DNA from: RGIG4097 sp964599875
GTDB lineage: Bacteria > Bacillota > Clostridia > Christensenellales > CAG-917
Reading direction: 5' to 3'
NCBI GenBank assembly: GCA_964599875.1
Contig: CAZRHE010000019.1
Span: 1-29,281 of the forward strand
DNA: 29,281 bases
Position 1 is the stretch's first letter. Each line of letters opens with the position of its first letter. Both the position numbers and the translations under genes were made by a program. Of the stretch, positions 14,493 to 22,461 are shown in pieces. The notes under the pieces were generated by a model that did not search any database, was not told the DNA's origin, and saw only the letters and a program-made list of their open reading frames with translations.

Positions 14493-14543
14493 GGCGTATA
14501 TTAAAATTCTTATCCTTAAATATCACGATAATTTCTTATTAAA

Positions 14544-14574
14544 GCAAAACGCACCGACAAACGGTGCGTTTTGC
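14544..14574. terminator. Terminator closing the phage head module
   Basis: GCAAAACGCACCG (14544-14556), loop ACAAA, CGGTGCGTTTTGC (14562-14574): a 13-base-pair stem with A/T-rich base, 42 bases after the last module gene in the minus direction. Confidence 0.8.
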
Positions 14575-14615
14575 AACAAACATTTTTTACTATTACTATA
14601 ATTCCCGCCTTGAAA

Positions 14616-15650
14616 TCAATAAAATTTTCTGAGCGAGGTATCGGACGTGCGCTGGGCAAGTTGCGCTTTGAGTTTGCTGTAATAGTTGCCGAGATAATAC
14701 TTCATATTCGGAGATGCGTCGAGGGCGGATTCCGCTATATCGGCGTCGAGGGACATATAGAAATCGTAGGCAAGGCGATATCTTTCGTTGTAATTTTGCA
14801 ATTTTTCACCGCTGTAACCGTATTTTGCCTCGTATTCTCTCTGCTCTTCCTCTTTTTTCGCCTCTGCTTTTTCCTGCTCTTCGAGGAACTTTTCCACGTC
14901 TTTTTGTCGTTGGACGGCGTACTTTTGTTCCTTTTCCTCGACATTGTTGTTGTATTTGACGTACTTCGCGACCGTAGCATCCCTTTCTTCTTTGAGTTTT
15001 GCAATTTGCTTATCGAGGGAAGACGCATATTTCAAATCGAGTTCGTCGAGGGCGATCTGTTTTTCCTCGTTAAGTTTGCTCATCTCGGCGTTGATTGCCT
15101 CCACGCCGTCGAGATAGTTTTTGTACGCCTCTTCTCTCGACGTCGATTCGCCGCTGTTGAGGCTGTCTATTAAACTTGATACGATACTTCCGCGCGCCGT
15201 ACCTCTTTTTACGCCGTCCGAAAAACCGCTTTTTCTAAGGCTGTCGTAGAGTTCTTCCAAATCCTTATCCTTTTGTGCGTGCGATTTTTCCGCGTCGTCG
15301 AGTTTGTCTTTCAGCGTATCCGTGCGAGCGCCGTATTTTTCGTCGACAGAGTTGACTTCTTTCGTCTTTTCCGCAACGTTTTGAGCGGTTGCCCTATCCG
15401 AAATGGACTCGTCGCTTTCGGGAGTATATTCGATTTTTTCGAGCCCGAGAGAGGTCGGGAAAAGTGCCTCAAGGTCAATTTCTTCCTTTTGCGAATCCAG
15501 ATAACTCTGATATTCGTTTTCGAGGTTATCCATTTTTTCGTCTACAGCCTTTTCCGCCGCGAGTGCGTCTTTAAGTTTTTCCGCTTTTTCTTTTTCGCGT
15601 TGCTTTTTCGTTTTGAACGCGTCCTTAAATTCTTCCCAAAAATCGGACAT
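14616..15650 (-). CDS. Long coiled-coil phage protein (candidate virion-internal or ejection protein)
   Basis: A 344-residue, highly charged, mostly helical protein with no membrane segment. Residues 1-60 are K/E-rich helix. A central part has SGFSDGVKRGTARGSIVSSLIDSL (about 143-166), a pattern I associate with Gram-positive phage structural genes. Residues about 178-265 form a long coiled coil. The C-terminus (about 280-344) is aromatic-rich (YNERYRLAYDFYMSL ... NMKYYLGNYYSKLKAQL). It is the last gene of the module, after the stopper-like protein, where short-tailed phages often carry needle or DNA-ejection proteins; that role is positional inference only. AGGAGG precedes the ATG and overlaps the stop of the 32-residue gene upstream. 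Confidence 0.6.
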   Translation of the reverse strand: MSDFWEEFKDAFKTKKQREKEKAEKLKDALAAEKAVDEKMDNLENEYQSYLDSQKEEIDLEALFPTSLGLEKIEYTPESDESISDRATAQNVAEKTKEVNSVDEKYGARTDTLKDKLDDAEKSHAQKDKDLEELYDSLRKSGFSDGVKRGTARGSIVSSLIDSLNSGESTSREEAYKNYLDGVEAINAEMSKLNEEKQIALDELDLKYASSLDKQIAKLKEERDATVAKYVKYNNNVEEKEQKYAVQRQKDVEKFLEEQEKAEAKKEEEQREYEAKYGYSGEKLQNYNERYRLAYDFYMSLDADIAESALDASPNMKYYLGNYYSKLKAQLAQRTSDTSLRKFY

Positions 15651-15658
15651 AATTCCTC

Positions 15659-15757
15659 CTATTTTGCGTTTGCGGACAAATCCGCCACTTTCTTTTCGAG
15701 GGACTGCACTCTGACGGACAATTCCTCAATCGTTGCCGTAATTTCGTTAATATTCAT
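15659..15757 (-). CDS. 32-residue coiled-coil microprotein
   Basis: ATG at 15755-15757 with AGGAGA upstream encodes MNINEITATIEELSVRVQSL plus EKKVADLSANAK, then TAG. Hydrophobic residues at I3, I6, I10, L13, V15, V17, L20, V24, L27 fit a heptad-like helix. It fills the gap between the stopper-like protein and the long coiled-coil protein, with its own ribosome binding site and a stop that overlaps the next site. It may be a small multimerising virion or assembly factor. It is too short for family recognition. Confidence 0.65.
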   Translation of the reverse strand: MNINEITATIEELSVRVQSLEKKVADLSANAK

Positions 15758-15765
15758 ATCTTCTC

Positions 15766-17202
15766 CTAAAAATAATCCACTTCCGCGGTGAAGGGTGCGA
15801 TATCCGCGTTTTCTCTCGTCATGATTTCGAAGTTTAATACGTATCCGCTCATCTCTATGGGCACTCGCTGCAAAAACTCGCTACCCTCGACCGCATACGT
15901 ATTCGTAACCCCGTCCGCCGTGACGTACAGATAGATATTTCCCGCCGACAAAACGTCTACCGCGCGCACCACTTTCATCTTATCCGTGCCAAAAGTGCTC
16001 GTAGGACTTTTGTAAACTTTAAGAGTCGAAGTGCCGAAAATCTCGCTCAACTCTCCTATCATTCCGAGGACGCCTATATTCAATCCTCTCGTCGCAATCA
16101 AAACGTCCGTGGCGTGATGCACGTTAACCGATGTCATTGCGGCGACGTCAAGAGGCGCAAGCACGCAGGACTTTTTTGTATTCGTATCATATTCGATAAT
16201 CGCGTTGTTTTTTACGGTCGACGAGAAGTAATTCCCAAGGTCTAAACGGCACGCGAGATAGTACTTGTTGTCGTGATAAGTCCCCACCGCATTAGCCGCT
16301 TTTTCGACCTTTAAAAAGTCGCTTATTCTCACCGCGTCGTAGCCGTCGAAAGAAAAAAGTCCGTCTTCGGAATAGAACATAATTTTGTCGCCTGCAAACG
16401 CAATCGTATCTTTATATATGCGTCCCGTATCCGTAAACACCTTTTTCAGCAAAAACTCCGACTGTTCGGCATAAGCCGTCAAACGGTATACGGCGTGTTC
16501 TCTGAATATATAAAGATTGCCGCCGAGGGAGGTTACTTTTTCAACGTCGCCGCTTTCGTCGGCAAAGGTTATATAGCCCGCATCCTCTCCCGACACCGTC
16601 CAGTTTTCGGGGTTCATGACCGAGGAAAACCACACCTGATTTTTATCCCCGTTGACCGTGCCGTACACCCTTTCGTAGTGCACCGCAAGAGAGGTGAATT
16701 TCGGTGCGCCGTCTATGGACTTAATATCGTCGCCGTCAAGCATGACGAGAGAATTGTTTTCGGATGATATGAGCAAAACGTCCTTGCCGTCGTAGTTGTA
16801 ATTCACCGCGCATACGTCCCCGGTAAATTGCATTTCTTCGATTTTGTGCCACTCGTCGCCGCTCCCGAATATCTTTATATAATTCAGTCGTTTGTCGTTC
16901 GTCAGCACGACCAGTCTGTCGTCGTACGCCCCGTCCGTCCTGCGATGATAAGGGAAAATCTTCAATATAGCCGCGCCGCCTTCCAAGGACGGATATTCCC
17001 ATCTTGCGACCTCGGACGCACTCGTCGCGCTGTACCCCTTTGCCCTTACGACGCCTATATCGCTTTTGAGCACGCCGTTTCTGAACGTAAAGTTGTACGC
17101 TCTTTCGGCATAAGACGGGTCTGCGATTTTTTCGTCCGTATTCGCGGCGATGCCATTGAATCCGATTTTGATTTTGCCCGATGCCGTCCTTATCTTTTTC
17201 AA
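15766..17202 (-). CDS. Beta-propeller-like phage neck/stopper protein (P22 gp10-like position)
   Basis: A 478-residue, beta-rich protein with repeated blade-like segments: DDRLVVLTNDKRLNYIKIF, KDVLLISSENNSLVMLDGDD, GNLYIFREHAVYRLTAY, GDKIMFYSEDGLFSFDGYDAVRIS and NNAIIEYDTNTKKSCVL. Such propeller proteins plug the neck of short-tailed phages (packaged-DNA stabilisation, gp10 of P22). The gene lies after the capsid and two small neck genes, as gp10 does. The likely start is TTG at 17202 (KKIRTASGKIKIG), eight bases after GGAGG. A GTG at 17211 is only one base from that site. Function is from fold impression and order, not close similarity. Confidence 0.65.
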   Translation of the reverse strand: MKKIRTASGKIKIGFNGIAANTDEKIADPSYAERAYNFTFRNGVLKSDIGVVRAKGYSATSASEVARWEYPSLEGGAAILKIFPYHRRTDGAYDDRLVVLTNDKRLNYIKIFGSGDEWHKIEEMQFTGDVCAVNYNYDGKDVLLISSENNSLVMLDGDDIKSIDGAPKFTSLAVHYERVYGTVNGDKNQVWFSSVMNPENWTVSGEDAGYITFADESGDVEKVTSLGGNLYIFREHAVYRLTAYAEQSEFLLKKVFTDTGRIYKDTIAFAGDKIMFYSEDGLFSFDGYDAVRISDFLKVEKAANAVGTYHDNKYYLACRLDLGNYFSSTVKNNAIIEYDTNTKKSCVLAPLDVAAMTSVNVHHATDVLIATRGLNIGVLGMIGELSEIFGTSTLKVYKSPTSTFGTDKMKVVRAVDVLSAGNIYLYVTADGVTNTYAVEGSEFLQRVPIEMSGYVLNFEIMTRENADIAPFTAEVDYF

Positions 17203-17747
17203 TCTCCCCACCTCCTCGCTTTGAGGATTATTTCTCTACCCTTGTATTTCGCTTTTGAAAGTTTGGTGCGAAACTGCTCCTCGTAAGAGGACGCAAGGTC
17301 GAAAACGCACAGGGTGAAATAGTATTCCGAAAGCGCGCCGTCGGACAGCATATCCGCAGTCATTCTTATATCGTTTATTTCGTCGTCGATTGTGAGTTTT
17401 GCGGGAAGATACGCATATTCGAGCACTGCGTTTCCACTAAAATCCGTCGTTATGCGGTCGGGATAAATCGAATAAGAATGCTTGACGCCTTTATCGTCCC
17501 GTAAAGATATCGGATGCACTATGGTTTTCGAGAGCGCGGTCGGATATATTTCGCCGTTTTCGACGACGACGTCTTCCTTTGCGACTTGTTCGAGCACGTC
17601 GCACGCTCCGCCGAGATACGCCGTATTGAGTGCCACGAGCAACTTTTCTATAAGCCTTTCCTGTTGCACCGAAAGAGCGGTTTTGTTCACGAAATTTTCC
17701 GCACCCGTTTTTTCAAGGCAGGTGCCTATGATTTCTTTTACTGTCAT
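17199..17747 (-). CDS. Phage head-tail connector / neck protein
   Basis: A 182-residue protein starting MTVKEIIGTCLEKTGAENFV. Its helical start resembles neck proteins (QQERLIEKLLVALNTAYLGGACDVL), followed by a beta-rich middle (ENGEIYPTALSKTIVHPISLRDDKG ... SIYPDRITTDFSGNAVLEYAYLPAKLTIDDEI) and a helical C-terminus. This layout recalls tail-accessory proteins that join the portal to the neck, equivalent in position to P22 gp4. ATG at 17747 follows GGAGGG; an earlier in-frame ATG at 17765 lacks a site. The end overlaps the next gene's start by four bases. Confidence 0.6.
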   Translation of the reverse strand: MTVKEIIGTCLEKTGAENFVNKTALSVQQERLIEKLLVALNTAYLGGACDVLEQVAKEDVVVENGEIYPTALSKTIVHPISLRDDKGVKHSYSIYPDRITTDFSGNAVLEYAYLPAKLTIDDEINDIRMTADMLSDGALSEYYFTLCVFDLASSYEEQFRTKLSKAKYKGREIILKARRWGD

Positions 17748-17755
17748 AATCCCTC

Positions 17756-18061
17756 CTACACGCATAAAGACGACGCAACGCCGTCCCGCGCTTTTTTGAT
17801 ATTTTCCTCGTCAATGCGGCGATTATTCTCGTCTATTTCTTCGACGATGAGATCTAATCTTTCGATTCTGGTCTTTTTTGCATAAACTATCGTCCTTTCG
17901 TCGAGGGAGTCGAAGGGCACTGCGAATTGCAATGCCCCTCCGATATAAACTTCGAACTTTCGGGAGCGACGATTGAAATAGAGTTCATATCTTTCGTCCA
18001 CGCCTTTAAGCCTCGACGCGACGTCGTATAAATCGCCGTCCACGCGTTCGAGCCAAGTCAT
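17756..18061 (-). CDS. Small phage head protein
   Basis: A 101-residue protein: MTWLERVDGDLYDVASRLKGVDERYELYFNRRSRKFEVYIGGALQFAVPFDSLDERTIVYAKKTRIERLD, then a charged helix. This pattern (WLERVDGDLY ... RYELYFNRR ... FEVY) occurs next to capsid genes in Gram-positive phages, but I know no assigned function. It starts one base after the capsid stop codon with only a weak GGGCG site, so its translation is probably coupled to that of the capsid. Confidence 0.65.
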   Translation of the reverse strand: MTWLERVDGDLYDVASRLKGVDERYELYFNRRSRKFEVYIGGALQFAVPFDSLDERTIVYAKKTRIERLDLIVEEIDENNRRIDEENIKKARDGVASSLCV

Positions 18062-18062
18062 A

Positions 18063-19451
18063 CTACGCCCATTGCGCGACGAGAGTGACGTCGGAATTGA
18101 CTTCGAAATCGTCGAAATTCACGGTGCTTCCGTTATATTGCCAGCCGATGAAAGTATAAGTGCTCTTTTCGGGGTTGGCGGGTTTGACTGCGTGTCCGCC
18201 GGGGAGAACTATTTGACTTTCAACCGCACTGCCGCCCGCGGAGTCGAAGGTCACGGTGTAATAGTTGATTTCGGGAGTGCTTTCCTCTTTGCCGAATGTA
18301 ATCTTTGCTTGTCCCATGGGGCGTTCACAAAGGAGATCCGCATACTTGACGAGGGTTGCGGTGTACGCCGCCTTGCCCGCGACTTGATGAAGTACGCTGC
18401 CGCTCTCCCCTTCGAGCCAACGCCAATCGCAGAGTTGATGAAGTTTGAAGTCGGCGGAGTTCAACAGATACATGGTGCCATCTTTTACGAATCTGTCCGC
18501 AACGACGGGGATGCCCGCATAGGACAACGCCTTGTATCCGCCGTCCAATGTCATATAGTCGAGGTTGGTGCGGTTTGTACTCAAGCCGTCCACGTAAGAC
18601 TTTCTGACGTCGTAGGAGCACACGATGAAATCGATAGTGCTACCCGCGTTTTCTTCGACTGCGTCAATTGCGCTTTGGATTGCGCTTGCGGTGACGCCGC
18701 CCTTTTCGTCCTTGACGTAGGGGGTAAGGAAGGAATAGTCGCTACGTTTAAGACCGTAGATATCCCCCGTGCCGAAGATTGCTTCAAGACCGGTAAGTTC
18801 GTTGCCTTTGGAGCCTTGAACGTAGAGTTTGTAACCCTTGCCGATAACCGTATTCGCGGATTTTGAAAGGGTGACGATTTTGTTTGCTCTGTCGATGGTG
18901 AGGATTCTTGCGCCGGACACTGCGTCCACTTTATTGTCCGAGGTGTTGTATACGTCGACGGTCATACCCTCGATGAGGTTTCTGACGCCGTCCACGTAAA
19001 TTACGTTTTTTGCGGTGCCGCCGTTTGCGACGGTGGTTGCAAGAAGACCGCTACCGTCCCCGAACAACATTCTGCCGAAGTTGAATTTGCTTGCTTTAAG
19101 AAGTCCTTCCATTTCCGCGTTCAAAAGATTGACGAACGCACCGACGGAATTTTGGGACGCGCGAATCGCTTTGTCGGTGATTTCGATTTGACCGTAAAGG
19201 TTCTTAAGACCGAGAGTAAATTCCGCGTAATTATTTCCGCCGCTCATAGGGAGTGCATCCGTTTCGAGTCCGCTTCCGATACCGCCGTTTATGCCGTAAG
19301 GCGCAAGTTTTTTAATCTCTTTGCCCCATACGTCCGAACTTGTTTGTCCTATCTTCGCAAGAAGGGGATTTACACCAATATTGAGTTGATCTGCCAAAAC
19401 GCCGAGATAAAACGTCTTTAGTGCTTTATCCGCATTAGAAATTGATACCAT
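18063..19451 (-). CDS. Major capsid protein with C-terminal InlB-type repeat domain
   Basis: A 462-residue protein. Residues 1 to about 390 are a phage major capsid protein: an N-terminal arm, KNLYGQIEITDKAIRASQNSVGAFVNLLNAEMEGLLKASKFNFGRMLFGDGSG, a beta-rich insertion around 150-215 (GMTVDVYNTSDNKV ... IVTLSKSANTVIGKGYKLYV), then DFIVCSYDVRKSYVDGL and YAGIPVVADRFVKDGTMYLLN. Residues about 398-462 are a separate domain matching the Listeria-Bacteroides (InlB B) repeat: YTVTFDSAGGSAVESQ ... FIGWQYNGSTVNF ... VTLVAQWA. A linker rich in E, S, T and P joins them. The extra domain is probably displayed on the capsid surface, like Ig-like domains of other phages. AGGAG precedes the ATG. Position after portal and scaffold supports the call. 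Confidence 0.88.
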   Translation of the reverse strand: MVSISNADKALKTFYLGVLADQLNIGVNPLLAKIGQTSSDVWGKEIKKLAPYGINGGIGSGLETDALPMSGGNNYAEFTLGLKNLYGQIEITDKAIRASQNSVGAFVNLLNAEMEGLLKASKFNFGRMLFGDGSGLLATTVANGGTAKNVIYVDGVRNLIEGMTVDVYNTSDNKVDAVSGARILTIDRANKIVTLSKSANTVIGKGYKLYVQGSKGNELTGLEAIFGTGDIYGLKRSDYSFLTPYVKDEKGGVTASAIQSAIDAVEENAGSTIDFIVCSYDVRKSYVDGLSTNRTNLDYMTLDGGYKALSYAGIPVVADRFVKDGTMYLLNSADFKLHQLCDWRWLEGESGSVLHQVAGKAAYTATLVKYADLLCERPMGQAKITFGKEESTPEINYYTVTFDSAGGSAVESQIVLPGGHAVKPANPEKSTYTFIGWQYNGSTVNFDDFEVNSDVTLVAQWA

Positions 19452-19461
19452 AGTTTTTCTC

Positions 19462-20052
19462 CTATCCGTTTATTTTTTTAAACATTGCGCCCGCTTCTTC
19501 TATGGTGCGCGGTTTGCTTGTCGGGGACACGGCAACCTCTCCGCCGTAACTCATCACGACGGGAGGTCTGCCCTCGTTAAGTCCGCGGACGTACTCCTCT
19601 ATGACCGCCTGTTTGACGGCGTCAGAAGTCAGCACGTGTTCTTTCAAAAATTGTCCGTCGGACATCATCTCTTCGGGGCTACGGTACTTCGAAAGCAACA
19701 CTCTCGTCAGAGCGATTTCGAGGCAGTCTTTGCCGTCTTTGAGGGAAGGATCTGCAATTATTTCTCTTGCCATATCCTTTGCAAAGGGTTTTGCAGCGGG
19801 GGTTTTCGTGAAAAACTTGTCCACAATCTGTTCCCAATCCTCGACGTCGTTTTGACCTTCCTCGATTTCTTTTTCGAGTTTTGCAAGCCGTTGCGAGCGG
19901 CGCGTAAACTCTTTTTCGAGTTCTCCGTAAGCCTTTGCGAGTTCCTCGGGGTTTTTGAATTTAGAAACCGCAGTCGCTTCGTTTTCTTTCATTTCGTTAT
20001 TCGTAGTATTCTCGATTTCTTCGAGCACTTTTTCTTCGAGTTTATCCGTCAT
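19462..20052 (-). CDS. Phage scaffolding protein
   Basis: A 196-residue acidic, helical protein directly before the capsid gene. It has an acidic N-terminus, KFKNPEELAKAYGELEKEFTRRSQRLAKLEKEIEEGQ (about 31-68), typical of the scaffold/GPO family in Gram-positive phages, a coiled coil at about 39-70, and a C-terminal basic patch with PRTIEEAGAMFKKING. Scaffolds direct procapsid assembly and then leave. Its start overlaps the portal stop by four bases (ATGA). Confidence 0.82.
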   Translation of the reverse strand: MTDKLEEKVLEEIENTTNNEMKENEATAVSKFKNPEELAKAYGELEKEFTRRSQRLAKLEKEIEEGQNDVEDWEQIVDKFFTKTPAAKPFAKDMAREIIADPSLKDGKDCLEIALTRVLLSKYRSPEEMMSDGQFLKEHVLTSDAVKQAVIEEYVRGLNEGRPPVVMSYGGEVAVSPTSKPRTIEEAGAMFKKING

Positions 20053-21914
20053 ACTTCCTCCATTTTCCTTTCAAGTTCTTTCACGCCTTCGTCGAGAGCG
20101 GAAAGTTGTTTGTGTGCGTTCACGTGGGCAAGCACTCTTGCGTGGAATTCCGCGTTATCCGCACAAGCGGACGACACCGCGAGTTTCGTGTGTTCCGCGA
20201 TATGCAACGGGTGATTGTCGAGAGAATCGGGCTTGACCTCCATAGTCGCAAGCGCCAGATTTTCTCTCTGCGCTTTTTTGAGGTGCGCCTCGTCCACGTC
20301 CCTGCTTTCTTCCCAATTTCCGAAACCGAGAATATCGAAAAGTTTCGTTCTCGTACGGTTGCTCATCACTCCGTTTTCGTCGGTGAACAAGCCGAGTTTT
20401 ACAAGGTCGTAAACCATCGCTCTTCTCGTAGACAAGTCGTCCTCGATTTCGTTTACGGTGTCGAAAACGATATCTTCGCTCGTGAGGTCGCCAGAGGAAA
20501 AACACGCAATTTCCACGTCCCCGTTATCTCCCGCAATACGTTTTTCTCTTCTCACCGTTGCAAATTGCTTGTATAGGCGAATAATTTGTTTGCCCACTCT
20601 CTTGACCGCGTCGCGCAGGCTGTCCGCCGTGAGAGAAATACGAGTATCGTCCTGTTCGAGCAGCAAGGAAATAGCGGTGCCCGACGACACATTCGTCGGC
20701 ACTTGCGAATAAGTGGTGACTTCGCTGACTCCGCTTATCATCACGAATTCGTCGAGGAGTTTTTCCTCTTCTCTGCTGAATTCTGACGGCACTTGTCCCG
20801 GATTCATCATCTTCGGCGGAGTGCTCCCCTGTCGGTAAATGAGCACTTTGCCGGGAGAAAGCCCCTCTTCTTCGAGGTTGTCCGTATCCACCGAGCCGTC
20901 CTCGACCGCAAGTACGCCCATAGCGATTCTGTTCATATATTCGTGCTTTCTGTTTTTGACCGTGTTGTATGCGCGCTGTACGGGGATAATGCGTTCCACG
21001 ACGCTCGCGCCGAAGAAATTGCCGAGAGATTCAAGGCATAATTGTCTTGCAAACGGATAAGTCCTCGTCTTGTTTTCGCCGTTGATATAAGGCAGGTCGC
21101 CTTGATATACGAGGACGTCCCCTGCAACGATAATCAATTCGCCGTTAGGCTTGTCCGCGGTAGGTTTGGAGTATTTCTCTATGACGAGCACGCAATCGTC
21201 CTTCATTTCGCTGACGATTTTGGGAGTGGTCGCAGAGTAACCGAGTCCGCCCGACGAAGTCGTGGTGTCGAAAGAAAACACGTTGAGGCTCTTTCCCTCG
21301 ACGGTCTTTCCCCATATGCGTTTTACGTCGTCGACGGACATAACCTTTGCGTGCATAATGGACGGTTGCTGGTCGATATCGCATATCGCGACGTTTTCTG
21401 GGAAGATTTCAAAAGGCGGACAAACGGTTATCGCAACGTCCCCTTCTTTGATTTTTCCGCTGACTTCGAGTGCTTTTCCTTTCGTCACGTCCCAAACGAT
21501 TTTGTAAAACGCGCATCCCGTGATTTCGCTCCAAGTGTTTGCTTGCGACAACAAACTCGTAAAGTTGTTTTCCGCGGAAACCGCTTCGAGCAGTTTTGTC
21601 GCAAGGGATGCGGACGCGACGTCGCTGTCGTCGGACGTGGACGGACGCACGGTCGCTTTCGCTTTAACCTTTGCAAGTTTCGACAGCCTCGTTTCCACGA
21701 TAGGCGCGATATGGTTGTACACTTCGCGCGACTGCCAAAAATATTGTTTGCCTCTCTCCTCGATATCCCCTCTGGGACTGATTTCGGCATATTGATTGCC
21801 TATGACGAAATTCATATTGAGTCGCCAATTCAGTTCGACGGGTCGGCGTGCTTCTTGTCTTTTTTTGAAATCTTCGATGATTTCAGCGACAAGTTCGTCT
21901 TGAAACTTTGCCAT
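20049..21914 (-). CDS. Phage portal protein (P22-like)
   Basis: A 621-residue portal of the large P22-like type. The N-terminus (DFKKRQEARRPVELNWRLNMNFVIGNQYAEI ... YNHIAPIVETRLSKL) and the central CAFYKIVWD, PPFEIFPENVAICDID, YPFARQLCLESLGNFFGASVVERIIPVQRAYNTVKNRKHEYM are characteristic. A helical region with EFVMISGVSEVTTYSQVPTNVSSGTAISLLLEQDDTRI (about 388-425) matches the portal tunnel/crown region. Twelve copies would form the DNA entry vertex. GGAGG precedes the ATG. The gene begins 85 bases inside the end of the zinc-ribbon gene, an unusually long overlap. Confidence 0.9.
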   Translation of the reverse strand: MAKFQDELVAEIIEDFKKRQEARRPVELNWRLNMNFVIGNQYAEISPRGDIEERGKQYFWQSREVYNHIAPIVETRLSKLAKVKAKATVRPSTSDDSDVASASLATKLLEAVSAENNFTSLLSQANTWSEITGCAFYKIVWDVTKGKALEVSGKIKEGDVAITVCPPFEIFPENVAICDIDQQPSIMHAKVMSVDDVKRIWGKTVEGKSLNVFSFDTTTSSGGLGYSATTPKIVSEMKDDCVLVIEKYSKPTADKPNGELIIVAGDVLVYQGDLPYINGENKTRTYPFARQLCLESLGNFFGASVVERIIPVQRAYNTVKNRKHEYMNRIAMGVLAVEDGSVDTDNLEEEGLSPGKVLIYRQGSTPPKMMNPGQVPSEFSREEEKLLDEFVMISGVSEVTTYSQVPTNVSSGTAISLLLEQDDTRISLTADSLRDAVKRVGKQIIRLYKQFATVRREKRIAGDNGDVEIACFSSGDLTSEDIVFDTVNEIEDDLSTRRAMVYDLVKLGLFTDENGVMSNRTRTKLFDILGFGNWEESRDVDEAHLKKAQRENLALATMEVKPDSLDNHPLHIAEHTKLAVSSACADNAEFHARVLAHVNAHKQLSALDEGVKELERKMEEV

Positions 21915-22189
21915 TTGTTCCTCCTTTCAACAACGGGCGTATCGCCCTTTATTTCGTTTTTGATTTCATCCGCTTTGATTTCCGCGCCGTCGTACAACGA
22001 CTTGTATCTCTCTTCCGCGCGGAGAATCATATTCGGTACGGCGCGAGGAATAAACCTCTCTCCAAGCGAGCGATACAGAGTAAGCGCGCACCTCTTGCAC
22101 AAAGAAACGTGCAGCAAGTCAACGTAATAATCCGCGTCTTCTCCGCAAGTTTCGCAACGGATTTTTCCGTCTATACGATAAGTTTTCAT
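21830..22189 (-). CDS. Small zinc-ribbon protein of the phage module
   Basis: A 119-residue protein. The first 45 residues carry two CxxC knuckles (CETCG at about 12-16 and CKRC at about 31-34), a zinc ribbon. The rest is charged and helical, with a lysine/serine-rich tail (SLKSSKISKKDKKHADPSN). AGGAGG precedes the ATG, which overlaps the stop of the preceding gene by four bases. The 3' end overlaps portal by 85 bases, so the tail may be dispensable. No named family recognised; a DNA- or terminase-binding role is possible but unproven. Confidence 0.6.
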   Translation of the reverse strand: MKTYRIDGKIRCETCGEDADYYVDLLHVSLCKRCALTLYRSLGERFIPRAVPNMILRAEERYKSLYDGAEIKADEIKNEIKGDTPVVERRNKWQSFKTNLSLKSSKISKKDKKHADPSN

Positions 22190-22461
22190 TTCTCCTCCTT
22201 TCTTTTTTCGTCGAGGAGTTCAAGAAGTCTTATTTTCTCTTTTTCAAGTTCCTCGTCGCTCAATTCCTCCACGCCTCCGCCACCCGCGACGTCGAGATAA
22301 GTCTTTAACGCAGACGGGTCCGGAGGACTGTATTTGTTCGTTACTTTCCTTTTCAAAAGCACGGTGTTTCCGTCCGCGTCGACGCCGTATTCTTCGGTCA
22401 CTTCGTCGTAAGAATAGCCCGTTGCCTTTTTCAAAAGTGCTTTCAAAATCATCTCGTCCAT
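22186..22461 (-). CDS. TerS-like small phage protein
   Basis: A 91-residue acidic protein: LLKKATGYSYDEVTEEYGVDADGNTVLLKRKVTNKYSPPDPSALKTYLDVAGGG, then a charged helix. The pattern ALKKxxGYxxxEVTEE ... KRKVTxKxxPPDxxALK resembles the C-terminal part of small terminase subunits and related phage proteins. It lacks a recognisable DNA-binding N-terminal domain. Its position downstream of the large terminase rather than upstream is atypical for a small subunit. A GGAGAG site lies before the ATG, and the start overlaps the large-terminase stop by 13 bases. Confidence 0.6.
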   Translation of the reverse strand: MDEMILKALLKKATGYSYDEVTEEYGVDADGNTVLLKRKVTNKYSPPDPSALKTYLDVAGGGGVEELSDEELEKEKIRLLELLDEKRKEEK

